Shown here piece by piece: positions 8,224-16,216 of a stretch of 64,000 nt of DNA. The position numbers were made by a program, and so were the translations under genes. The DNA is taken from contig NZ_JAKVIJ010000001.1 of NCBI RefSeq assembly GCF_022760965.1, positions 186,001 through 250,000 of the forward strand. Reading direction: 5' to 3'. The notes under the pieces were generated by a model. That model was not told the origin of the DNA. It ran no database searches and saw nothing but the letters and a program-made list of their open reading frames with translations. The DNA is from Simplicispira sedimenti. Its GTDB lineage: Bacteria > Pseudomonadota > Gammaproteobacteria > Burkholderiales > Burkholderiaceae_C. How positions within the stretch are numbered: position 1 is the stretch's first letter; every line of letters begins with the position of its first letter.

Positions 8224-9162
8224 CTATACCTTGGTGAGCCAGTGGGCGTATTTCGGATTGCGTCCGTTGACGATGTCAAAGAACGCGCTCTGGATTTTTT
8301 CGGTGATGGGACCGCGGCTGCCCGCGCCGATTTCGATGCGATCGAGTTCACGGATGGGCGTGACCTCGGCCGCCGTGCCGGTGAAGAAGGCCTCGTCGGC
8401 GATGTACACCTCGTCGCGCGTGATGCGCTTTTGCACGATCTCCAGGCCCAGATCCTTGGCGATGTGAAACACCGTGTTGCGCGTGATGCCGTTGAGCGCA
8501 CCGGCCGACAGGTCGGGCGTGTAGATCACACCGTTCTTGATGACAAACAGGTTCTCGCCAGCGCCTTCGGACACGAAGCCTGCGCTATCGAGCAGCAGCG
8601 CTTCGTCGTAGCCCTCGTCCGTGGCTTCCATGTTGGCCAGGATGGAGTTGGTGTAGTTGCTCACCGCCTTGGCCTGCGTCATGGTGATGTTGACGTGGTG
8701 GCGCGTGTAGCTGCTGGTCTTGACGCGGATGCCGCGCTTCATGCCTTCCTCGCCCAGGTAGGCGCCCCAGGCCCAGGCGGCCACCATCAAGTGGATGGTG
8801 TTGCCCTTGGGCGAAACACCCAGCTTCTTGTCGCCGATCCAAGTCAGGGGGCGCAGGTAGCACGACTCCAGGTTGTTGGCACGCACCACGGCCTTTTGCG
8901 CTTCGTTGACCTCGTCCATGGTGAACGGGATCTTCATGCGCAGGATCTTGGCGCTGTTGAACAGGCGTTCGGTGTGCTCCTGCAGGCGGAAGATGGCGGT
9001 GCCGTTCACCGTGTTGTAGGCCCGCACACCCTCAAAGGCGCCACAGCCGTAGTGCAGCGTGTGGGTCAGCACGTGGATCTTGGCATCGCGCCAATCGACC
9101 ATCTGGCCGTCCATCCAGATCTTGCCGTCACGGTCGGCCATCGAGGGAACTACGGGGCTCAT
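8224..9162 (-). CDS. ilvE: Branched-chain amino acid aminotransferase
   Basis: A 312-residue class IV PLP aminotransferase that interconverts Leu/Ile/Val and their 2-oxo acids. The N-terminal KIWMDGQMVDW, HTLHYGCGAFEGVRAY, the PLP lysine K165 (TQAKAVSNYTNS) and the loop EGAGENLFVI are all IlvE hallmarks. The length matches the ~308-residue E. coli enzyme. The start ATG has an AAAGGA ribosome site. It heads a minus-strand group with the GT4 and zinc-finger genes. Confidence 0.95.
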   Translation of the reverse strand: MSPVVPSMADRDGKIWMDGQMVDWRDAKIHVLTHTLHYGCGAFEGVRAYNTVNGTAIFRLQEHTERLFNSAKILRMKIPFTMDEVNEAQKAVVRANNLESCYLRPLTWIGDKKLGVSPKGNTIHLMVAAWAWGAYLGEEGMKRGIRVKTSSYTRHHVNITMTQAKAVSNYTNSILANMEATDEGYDEALLLDSAGFVSEGAGENLFVIKNGVIYTPDLSAGALNGITRNTVFHIAKDLGLEIVQKRITRDEVYIADEAFFTGTAAEVTPIRELDRIEIGAGSRGPITEKIQSAFFDIVNGRNPKYAHWLTKV

Positions 9163-9261
9163 GGGAGGTGTCCTTTGCTTGCGGTTTCGCGAATCGTGGG
9201 ATTTTACGGCGGCGCCCCGGCATCAGACCGCAGGGGACTGACAGGCTGCTTGCGTGACGGA

Positions 9262-10647
9262 TCAGCCCAGGCCTCTCACCACGGACATGGCTTCCTCGAT
9301 GCGCTCCACCGCATGGATCTCCAGCCCTTCGATGGGCTGGCGCGGTGCGTTGGCCTTGGGAATCACGGCCACCGTAAAACCCAGCTTGGCGGCTTCGCGC
9401 AAGCGCTCCTGCCCACGGGGCGCGGGCCGTACTTCCCCTGCCAGCCCGACTTCGCCAAAAGCGATGAAGCCCTTGGGCAGCGCCCGGCTGCGCAGGCTGG
9501 AGGTGATGGACAGCATCACCGCCAGATCGGCCGCCGGCTCACTGATGCGTACCCCGCCCACGGCGTTGACGAACACGTCCTGGTCGCCACAGGCCACACC
9601 TGCATGGCGGTGCAGCACCGCCAGCAACATGGCCAGGCGGTCGCGCTCCAGCCCCACCGACAGGCGCCGGGGCGAGGGACCGCCACCATCGACGAGCGCC
9701 TGGATTTCTACCAGCATGGGTCGCGTGCCCTCCAGCGTGACCAGCACGCAGCTTCCTGGAACCGGCTCGCTGTGCTGACTCAGAAAGATCGCACTGGGGT
9801 TGCTGACGCCGCGCAACCCGCGCTCCGTCATCGCGAACACACCAATTTCGTTGACGGCGCCAAAACGGTTCTTGATGGCGCGCACCAGACGGAAGTTGGA
9901 ATGCGTGTCACCTTCGAAGTACAGCACCGTGTCCACCATGTGCTCCAACACGCGTGGACCGGCCAAAGCCCCCTCCTTGGTCACATGGCCAACCAACACC
10001 ATGGCCACTCCGGTGCCCTTGGCCGCACGCGTGAGATGCGCCGCACATTCGCGCACCTGGGCCACCGAACCGGGGGCCGAGGCCAACTGGTCGGAATAGA
10101 TGGTCTGGATCGAGTCGATCACAGCGACCGCCGGTTGTGTGGCCTCCACGGTGGCCAGAATTTTCTCGAGCTGGGTTTCGGCCAGCACCTGCACTTGGCT
10201 GTGCTCCAAACCCAAGCGGCGCGAGCGCAGAGCGACCTGGGCACCACTTTCCTCGCCCGTGACATACAGCGTGGGAAGGCCTGCACGCTGCAGGGCATCG
10301 AGCGCCTGCAGCAACAGCGTGGATTTCCCAATGCCCGGGTCGCCGCCGATGAGCACCACGCCCCCCTCGACGATGCCGCCACCCAGCACCCGATCGAGCT
10401 CCTCGATCCCGCTGGCCGCACGCGCCACTTCCGAAGCCTCGATGGCCGATAGCGGCGCCACCGGTTGCGCTGCATTCAGCGCATGGCCATGGCCATGGCC
10501 ATGCCCGTAGCGGTTGCGTGCCGTGGCGGGCTCGGCCAGGGCTTCTGTCAAGGTGTTCCACGCCCGGCAGTGGGGGCACTGGCCCAGCCATTTGGGCGTG
10601 GTTCCGCCGCATTCAGCGCAGGAGTAGAGGGTTTTGTCTCGGGACAT
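9262..10647 (-). CDS. radA: DNA repair protein RadA (Sms)
   Basis: A 461-residue branch-migration ATPase. Order of domains: a C4 zinc finger (CAEC..CPHC, residues 10-27), a RecA-like ATPase with Walker A GGDPGIGKST, the RadA-specific KNRFGAVNEIGVF motif, and a Lon-protease-like C-terminal domain. The start at MSRDK is preferred over a GTG six bases upstream because the zinc finger begins right after it. The linker between zinc finger and ATPase holds an alternating Gly-His run coded by a small tandem repeat. Confidence 0.96.
   Translation of the reverse strand: MSRDKTLYSCAECGGTTPKWLGQCPHCRAWNTLTEALAEPATARNRYGHGHGHGHALNAAQPVAPLSAIEASEVARAASGIEELDRVLGGGIVEGGVVLIGGDPGIGKSTLLLQALDALQRAGLPTLYVTGEESGAQVALRSRRLGLEHSQVQVLAETQLEKILATVEATQPAVAVIDSIQTIYSDQLASAPGSVAQVRECAAHLTRAAKGTGVAMVLVGHVTKEGALAGPRVLEHMVDTVLYFEGDTHSNFRLVRAIKNRFGAVNEIGVFAMTERGLRGVSNPSAIFLSQHSEPVPGSCVLVTLEGTRPMLVEIQALVDGGGPSPRRLSVGLERDRLAMLLAVLHRHAGVACGDQDVFVNAVGGVRISEPAADLAVMLSITSSLRSRALPKGFIAFGEVGLAGEVRPAPRGQERLREAAKLGFTVAVIPKANAPRQPIEGLEIHAVERIEEAMSVVRGLG
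10482..10506 (+). repeat. Hexamer microsatellite inside radA
   Basis: Four tandem units of the type CATGGC on the + strand, read on the minus strand as alternating Gly-His codons in RadA. The tract sits in a non-conserved linker, so copy-number changes would stay in frame. Confidence 0.8.
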
Positions 10648-10721
10648 GGGCACAGGTCAGCGTTGGCTTGCGACTATAGCGGCTGCAGGTGCGCTACCTT
10701 GATGCGGCTCCATGAACGACA

Positions 10722-10744
10722 CAGCCCGTCACGAGGACGGGCTG
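10722..10744. terminator. Perfect hairpin downstream of the small open frame
   Basis: CAGCCCGTC and GACGGGCTG form a perfect 9-bp stem with a 5-nt loop, between radA and the RNase/barstar group. It lacks a T-tract on either side, so it is a hairpin with only possible terminator function. Confidence 0.4.
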
Positions 10745-10766
10745 CGAAGGGTCGGCGCCAACGCAC

Positions 10767-10979
10767 TCAGGCAGCGGTGAGCCAGTATCCCGAGTTGAAT
10801 GGACTGCTCATGCGCAGTGCCAGAGGAGAGATGTCCACCAGCTTGTCGGTGGGCATCTTCTCGGCGCAATCGCCGCCGATGTCGATTCCCTGCACGGCGG
10901 CGGGATTCGCCTGGGCCTCGCTGGCCCGTTCTGCTTGGCCGGTGGTTGCAGAACGGGCTACAGAAAAGAATAGAAACAC
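10767..10979 (-). CDS. Possible small protein, unrecognised
   Basis: A 70-codon frame that starts inside the last 22 bases of the barstar gene and ends before the hairpin at 10722-10744. The translation begins MFLFFSVARS and shows no domain I recognise; the C-terminal half (MPTDKLVDISPLALRMSSP) is less biased than a random shadow frame, and the local base composition is lower in GC than its surroundings. It could be a third member of the RNase/barstar operon or chance; no clear ribosome site was seen. Confidence 0.25.
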   Translation of the reverse strand: MFLFFSVARSATTGQAERASEAQANPAAVQGIDIGGDCAEKMPTDKLVDISPLALRMSSPFNSGYWLTAA

Positions 10980-11383
10980 CGGAACGGTATCTTGCGATCG
11001 GCCCAGTAGTCGGCTGCGTCGCGGAACACGTCCAGAAGCTGCTCGCGGGCTTCCTTGTCGAACTTGGCGGTGGCAGGGATCTGCTCCAGCACCACGATGA
11101 AGCCAGGCTGCGGGCCGGACTTGTGCAGCGGATCGGTCAGGCAGTCGGACAGCGCATCGAAATTCTTCCCGAAATGCGCGGGGAAGGTGAACTGCTGCGC
11201 GATCAGGTCCAGCACATCCTGCTTGGACTGTGCGTGCGCCAGATTGGCGTACAGGAAATGCTGACCCAGCCGTGCGGCTGCGTCCTGCAGATCGTGCACC
11301 CGGAAGGCGCGGATCGACTGCACGATGTTGGGGCGAACACCGCGCAGAGGATTTTCCTGGTCTTTACGAAGTGGTGTATCCAT
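10958..11383 (-). CDS. Barstar-family ribonuclease inhibitor
   Basis: A 141-residue protein with the barstar fold in its second half: HAQSKQDVLDLIAQQFTFP, then FGKNFDALSDCLTDP, which is the barstar helix-2 signature (YGxNLDALxDCLT) that plugs the RNase active site, then a strand and the final helix. It lies 126 bases downstream of a secreted RNase Sa-like gene on the same strand, the classic nuclease/inhibitor order. It is presumably cytoplasmic and protects the cell from unexported nuclease. ATG 11383 is chosen over a TTG 27 bases upstream; a GAGAAG-type ribosome site precedes it. Confidence 0.88.
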   Translation of the reverse strand: MDTPLRKDQENPLRGVRPNIVQSIRAFRVHDLQDAAARLGQHFLYANLAHAQSKQDVLDLIAQQFTFPAHFGKNFDALSDCLTDPLHKSGPQPGFIVVLEQIPATAKFDKEAREQLLDVFRDAADYWADRKIPFRCFYSFL

Positions 11384-11509
11384 CTCCGCTTCTCTTTCTT
11401 TCAAGTCCAAAAAATAACACCCGGGGCAATCAATGCAAGTCCCCGGGAGGCTGTGGCTCGGTCATGGATCCCCAAGCACAGAGCAGGCAGGCTCGCTGGG
11501 TGCAGGGGT

Positions 11510-11917
11510 TCATTCGACAATTTCGCGAAAACTGGCGTAGTGGTCGCTGGTGTAGTAGCAGGCATCCGGCGTCCGGGGCTGCAGGCCTCCACACACAATG
11601 CGCCGGGCACCCCGGTTGCGCGCACCTGGCGTTCTGACGGTGTACTCGCGGTAGTAGCCGCGCTTGTGCTGAGGCAGCAGCCTTTCGCGATTGCCAAAGA
11701 CGGTGCCATCCTTGTCGTAAGGGAAGGGGCCACCCTGGCGGATCAGCGCATAGGTCTGGCGCCCCTGGAGCGGCAACTGTTCAATACGGATGGTGTCCAG
11801 GCCGCCGGTGGACGGCTGGTTGCGCGCCATGCCCGGCTGGGGCAGCAACGCACAGACAACACCCAACATCAATGCAGCGACAGCCTTGTGCGCCCCGCTG
11901 GACCAAGCCTTCAGCAT
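11510..11917 (-). CDS. Secreted guanyl-specific ribonuclease, RNase Sa/barnase family
   Basis: A 135-residue protein: signal peptide (~12-31, VAALMLGVVCALLPQPGMA), then a ~100-residue microbial RNase domain. The motifs GGPFPYDKDGTVFGNRE, YYREYTVRTPGARNRGARR and TSDHYASF align directly with RNase Sa and place the catalytic base at E91, phosphate-binding R102 and R106, and catalytic H126. Two cysteines (IVCGG and DACYY) could form a disulphide after export. It cleaves RNA 3' of guanine in family members. The start ATG has an AAAGG ribosome site. The matching barstar gene follows on the same strand. Confidence 0.9.
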   Translation of the reverse strand: MLKAWSSGAHKAVAALMLGVVCALLPQPGMARNQPSTGGLDTIRIEQLPLQGRQTYALIRQGGPFPYDKDGTVFGNRERLLPQHKRGYYREYTVRTPGARNRGARRIVCGGLQPRTPDACYYTSDHYASFREIVE

Positions 11918-12072
11918 CAATCGACACCTTTCAGAAACTACGGGTTAACCCGAAATTTCGAGCCGTAAGTGTGACTGAACCCCCCGAAAAAAGCAAGCAT
12001 TTGCCCAATCTTTAGGCAGGAATACGGGGCTTGACAGCCCCTGAAAGTTAGCGCTTGCTTTTCTCTTTGTGC

Positions 12073-14388
12073 TTATCTTTGGGCGTTTGCGTCTGCCACG
12101 GTCAGCGCCGTCATGTTGACGATGCGGCGCACGGTGGCGCTGGCCGTCAGGATATGCACCGGCTGCGCCGCACCCAGCAGCACCGGGCCGATGGCGATGT
12201 TGCCGCCTGCTGCCGTCTTGAGCAGGTTGTAGGAGATGTTGGCCGCATCAATGTTCGGCATCACCAGCAGGTTGGCATCACCAATGAGGCTGCTGTGCGG
12301 CATGAGCGCCGCGCGCGAAGCGCCGTTGAGCGCCACGTCGCCGTGCATCTCGCCATCCACCTCCAGCCAGGGCGCTTGCACGCGCAGCAGTTCCAGCGTC
12401 TGGCGCATCTTCACGGCGCTGGGCTGATCGCTGGAGCCAAAGTTGGAGTGCGACAGCAGCGCCGCCTTGGGTTTGATGCCAAAGCGCAGCATCTCCTCGG
12501 CGGCCATCATGGTGATCTCGGCAAGCTGCTCGGCCGTGGGGTCGTAGTTCACATGGGTGTCCACCAAGAACACCTGTCGGTCGGGCAGCAGCAGGCCGTT
12601 CATGCAGGCGTAGGTGGCCACGCCGGCTCGGCGGCCGATCACCTGATCAATGTAATTGAGGTGGTGCGACGTATGGCCCCAGGTCCCCACGATCAAGCCA
12701 TCGACCTCGCCCTTGTGCAGCAGCATGGCGCCGATCAGGGTCAGGCGCCGGCGCATCTCGATCTTGGCAATGGGCGCCGTGATGCCCTTGCGCGCCGTCA
12801 TCTGGTGGTAGGTCTGCCAGAAATCGCGGTAGCGGTGGTCCTGCTCGACGTTCACTACATCGTAGTCGCGCCCTTCCTGGAGGCGCAGGCCGAATTTCTC
12901 GACACGCTGGGCGATGATGGCCGGGCGACCGATCAACGTGGGCCGCGCCACGCGCTCATCCACCACGATCTGTGCGGCGCGCAGCACACGCTCTTCTTCG
13001 CCTTCCGCATAGGCCACACGCTTCTTGGCGGCCGTTTTCGCTGCCAGGAAGATAGGCTTCATCATCGTGCCCGAGGCATAGACGAAGCTCTGCAACTGGT
13101 CGCGGTAGGCATCCATGTCGGCAATGGGACGCTGCGCCACGCCGCTGTCGGCAGCCGCCTGCGCCACGGCCGGCGCGATCTTCATCATCAGACGTGGGTC
13201 GAACGGCTTGGGGATCAGGTATTCCGGGCCGAAGGCCAGCTTCTCACCCACATAAGCCGCTGCCACCACCTCGCTCTGCTCGGCCTGCGCCAGGTCGGCG
13301 ATGGCATGCACCGCGGCGATTTCCATTTCCAGCGTGATGGTCGTGGCGCCGGAATCGAGCGCGCCCCGGAAGATGTAGGGGAAACACAGGACGTTGTTGA
13401 CCTGGTTCGGGTAGTCCGAACGGCCCGTCGCCATGATGGCGTCGTCGCGCACGGCCTGCACGTCTTCGGGCTGGATCTCGGGGTTCGGATTGGCCAGCGC
13501 GAAGATCAGCGGACGCTCGGCCATCTTGGCCACCATGTCTTTCTTGAGCACACCACCAGCCGAAAGACCGAGGAACACATCGGCGCCCGCAATCACTTCG
13601 CTGAGCGTGCGCTGATCGGTCTTCTGCGCGAAGAACTGCTTGTCCTCGTCCATCAGCTCGTTGCGGCCCTCATAGACCACGCCGGCCAGATCGGTCACCC
13701 AGATGTTCTCGCGCTGGATGCCCAGCTTGACCAGAAGGCCCAGGCAGGCCAGTGCCGCCGCGCCCGCGCCCGAAGCGACCAGCTTCACCTTCGACGGGTC
13801 CTTGCCCGCGACTTTCAGTCCGTTCAGGATGGCGGCGCCGACCACGATGGCCGTTCCGTGTTGGTCGTCATGGAAGACCGGGATCTTCATGCGCTCGCGC
13901 AGCTTGCGCTCGATGTAGAAGCAATCGGGCGCCTTGATGTCTTCGAGGTTGATGCCGCCGAAGGTGGGCTCCATGGACGCGATGATCTCGATCAGCTTGT
14001 CCGGGTCCTTCTCGTTGATCTCGATGTCGAACACATCGATGCCCGAGAACTTCTTGAACAGCACCCCCTTGCCTTCCATAACCGGCTTGCCCGCCAGCGG
14101 TCCGATGTCGCCCAGGCCCAGCACGGCCGTGCCGTTGGTGACCACGCCGACGAGGTTGCCCCGGCTGGTGTAGCGGAACGCGGCGGCCGGGTCCTTGACG
14201 ATCTCCTCGCAGGGCGCGGCCACGCCAGGCGAATAGGCCAGTGCCAGGTCGTGCTGGTTGACCAGCTGCTTGGTGGCGGCGATGGCCACCTTGCCGGGCT
14301 TGGGAAACTCGTGGTACTCGAGGGCGGCCTTGCGCAGCAGCGCGCGCTTGTCGAGGTGGGGGATCGGGGCCGGTGCGTTCTCGGGCAT
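12073..14388 (-). CDS. maeB: NADP-dependent malic enzyme, MaeB type
   Basis: A 771-residue fusion typical of MaeB: an N-terminal malic enzyme (oxidative decarboxylation of malate to pyruvate, supplying NADPH) and a C-terminal phosphotransacetylase-like domain (from ~residue 435) that acts as an acetyl-CoA-responsive regulatory module and lacks known catalysis. Visible signatures are KPGKVAIAATKQL, LALAYSPGVAAPCEEI, FHDDQHGTAIVVGAA and, in the PTA part, LSHSNFGSSDQPSAVKM. The start MPENAP has GGAG upstream; the frame is open further 5' but that part is unconserved. Confidence 0.95.
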   Translation of the reverse strand: MPENAPAPIPHLDKRALLRKAALEYHEFPKPGKVAIAATKQLVNQHDLALAYSPGVAAPCEEIVKDPAAAFRYTSRGNLVGVVTNGTAVLGLGDIGPLAGKPVMEGKGVLFKKFSGIDVFDIEINEKDPDKLIEIIASMEPTFGGINLEDIKAPDCFYIERKLRERMKIPVFHDDQHGTAIVVGAAILNGLKVAGKDPSKVKLVASGAGAAALACLGLLVKLGIQRENIWVTDLAGVVYEGRNELMDEDKQFFAQKTDQRTLSEVIAGADVFLGLSAGGVLKKDMVAKMAERPLIFALANPNPEIQPEDVQAVRDDAIMATGRSDYPNQVNNVLCFPYIFRGALDSGATTITLEMEIAAVHAIADLAQAEQSEVVAAAYVGEKLAFGPEYLIPKPFDPRLMMKIAPAVAQAAADSGVAQRPIADMDAYRDQLQSFVYASGTMMKPIFLAAKTAAKKRVAYAEGEEERVLRAAQIVVDERVARPTLIGRPAIIAQRVEKFGLRLQEGRDYDVVNVEQDHRYRDFWQTYHQMTARKGITAPIAKIEMRRRLTLIGAMLLHKGEVDGLIVGTWGHTSHHLNYIDQVIGRRAGVATYACMNGLLLPDRQVFLVDTHVNYDPTAEQLAEITMMAAEEMLRFGIKPKAALLSHSNFGSSDQPSAVKMRQTLELLRVQAPWLEVDGEMHGDVALNGASRAALMPHSSLIGDANLLVMPNIDAANISYNLLKTAAGGNIAIGPVLLGAAQPVHILTASATVRRIVNMTALTVADANAQR

Positions 14389-14557
14389 GGAAGTCTCCAG
14401 TTGGCGGAACCGCGCGCCCTGCGGCGGGCTTTGCGCGGCCGGACCCCAGGGTCCGGGGGGATCTGATTGTAGGTGGCGTTCAGTAAAAACCCTGGTAAGC
14501 AGCTTTGCGGACCCGGGCGTCGCCATTGTGACGCATTTTCGTGAAAATCGATTTCAC

Positions 14558-14594
14558 ATAACAAAATGCCCTGCAGACCGAAAGACTGCAGGGC
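14558..14594 (-). terminator. Rho-independent terminator after mmsA
   Basis: GCCCTGCAG and CTGCAGGGC form a perfect 9-bp stem with a 9-nt loop, followed on the minus strand by ATTTTGTTATG. It sits 37 bases past the mmsA stop codon. Confidence 0.7.
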
Positions 14595-14630
14595 AGGGGG
14601 CCTGGAAGCGGCCCGCACGGGGCCGCGCCG

Positions 14631-16148
14631 TCAGCGGCTGCTCGGGAAGCTGAACACCGCCCCTTCGCGCACGCCGGCCGAAGGCCAGCGCTGGGTGATG
14701 GTCTTGCGCTTGGTGTAGAAGCGCACGGCATCCGGGCCGTAGGCGTGCAGGTCGCCAAACAGGCTGCGCTTCCAGCCGCCGAACGAGTGGTAGGCCACGG
14801 GCACGGGCAGGGGCACGTTCACGCCCACCATGCCGACCTGGATGTGGTCGGTGAAGTAGCGCGCGGCCTCGCCGTCGCGCGTGAAGATGCAGGTGCCGTT
14901 GCCGTATTCGTGGTCGTTGATGAGCTGCATGGCTTCCTGCAGCGTCTTCACGCGCACCACGCCGAGCACGGGGCCGAAGATTTCTTCCTGGTAAATCTTC
15001 ATGCCGGGCTTGACGTGGTCGAACAGGCAGGCGCCCAGGAAGTAGCCTTCCTCATGGCCGGCCACCTGCACGCCCCGGCCATCGACCACCAGCGTGGCGC
15101 CCTCGGCCACGCCGCTGTCCACATAGGCCTTCACCTTCTCGAAGTGCTGCTTCGTCACCAGCGGGCCCATGTCGTTGCCGTTGTCGGTGCCCGGGCCGAC
15201 CTTCATCTTGGCGATCTCGGCTTTCAGGCCCGCCACCACGGCATCGCCCACCTCGTCGCCCACGGCCACGAGCAGCGGGATGGCCATGCAGCGCTCGCCG
15301 CACGACCCATAGGCCGCGCCCATCAGCGCGCTGACGGCGTTGCCGACGTCGGCGTCGGGCATGAGCACGGCGTGGTTCTTGGCGCCGCCCAGGGCCTGCA
15401 CGCGCTTGCCGTGCTTGCAGCCTTCGGCGTAGATGTATTCAGCGATGGGCGTGGACCCGACGAAGCTCACGGCCTTGACGCGCGGGTCCTGCAGCAGCGT
15501 GTCCACGGCCAGCTTGTCCCCGTTGACCACGTTCAGCACGCCAGGCGGCAGGCCCGCTTCCAGCGCCAGCTGGGCGATGAACAGGGCGCTCGTCGGATCG
15601 CGCTCGGAGGGCTTGAGCACGAAGGTGTTGCCGCAGGCCACGGCCATGGGCCACATCCACAGCGGCACCATGGCCGGAAAGTTGAAGGGCGTGATGCCCG
15701 CCGTGACGCCCAGTGCCTGGAATTCGCTCCACGAATCGATACTGGGTCCCACGTTGCGGCTGTGCTCGCCCTTGAGCAGCTCGGGCGCGTAGCTCGCGTA
15801 TTCCACGTTCTCGATGCCACGCTGCAGCTCGCCGTGTGCGTCGGCCAGCACCTTGCCATGCTCGGCGGTGATCAGGGCGGCGATCTTGTCGGCATTTTCT
15901 TCGAGCAGGACTTTCAGCTTGCTCATCACGCGCGCGCGCTTGAGCGGCGGCGTGTTGCGCCAGGCCGGGAAGGCCGCTTCGGCGGAAGCGATGGCGGCCT
16001 CGACCGTGGCCTGGCTCGCCAGCGCCACGCTGGTGGTGGACTGACCGGTGGCGGGGTTGAAGACGGGCTGCGTGCGCTCGGTGTCGGCAACGATCTGGCC
16101 GTCGATCAGGTGGCCGATGGTGGTGGTGACGTTCTTGTCGTGGTTCAT
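14631..16148 (-). CDS. mmsA: CoA-acylating methylmalonate-semialdehyde dehydrogenase
   Basis: A 505-residue aldehyde dehydrogenase. The motif AAYGSCGERCMAIP contains the catalytic cysteine in the MmsA-specific context, and EEIFGPVLGVVRVKTL and FTRDGEAARYFTDHIQVGMVG are typical of the family. It converts methylmalonate semialdehyde or malonate semialdehyde to propionyl- or acetyl-CoA with NAD+ and CoA. It is 68 bases downstream of an omega-amino acid:pyruvate aminotransferase, so the pair would turn beta-alanine into malonate semialdehyde and then acetyl-CoA. Start at MNHDKN; five extra upstream codons are not conserved. Confidence 0.95.
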   Translation of the reverse strand: MNHDKNVTTTIGHLIDGQIVADTERTQPVFNPATGQSTTSVALASQATVEAAIASAEAAFPAWRNTPPLKRARVMSKLKVLLEENADKIAALITAEHGKVLADAHGELQRGIENVEYASYAPELLKGEHSRNVGPSIDSWSEFQALGVTAGITPFNFPAMVPLWMWPMAVACGNTFVLKPSERDPTSALFIAQLALEAGLPPGVLNVVNGDKLAVDTLLQDPRVKAVSFVGSTPIAEYIYAEGCKHGKRVQALGGAKNHAVLMPDADVGNAVSALMGAAYGSCGERCMAIPLLVAVGDEVGDAVVAGLKAEIAKMKVGPGTDNGNDMGPLVTKQHFEKVKAYVDSGVAEGATLVVDGRGVQVAGHEEGYFLGACLFDHVKPGMKIYQEEIFGPVLGVVRVKTLQEAMQLINDHEYGNGTCIFTRDGEAARYFTDHIQVGMVGVNVPLPVPVAYHSFGGWKRSLFGDLHAYGPDAVRFYTKRKTITQRWPSAGVREGAVFSFPSSR

Positions 16149-16161
16149 GATAATTTCAAGC

Positions 16162-16213
16162 AAAAAGTGCCTCTAGCGCTTATTCATCAAGCGCCAGCAG
16201 CTATCAAAACAGG
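16162..16213 (-). repeat. Repeat A, copy 3 (inside an operon)
   Basis: Sits between the aminotransferase and mmsA genes, with GTGCCTCTAGCGC, CATCAAGCGCCAGCAGCTATC on the + strand. It ends a few bases before the mmsA leader, so it lies in the intercistronic mRNA. Confidence 0.8.
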
Positions 16214-16216
16214 AGT

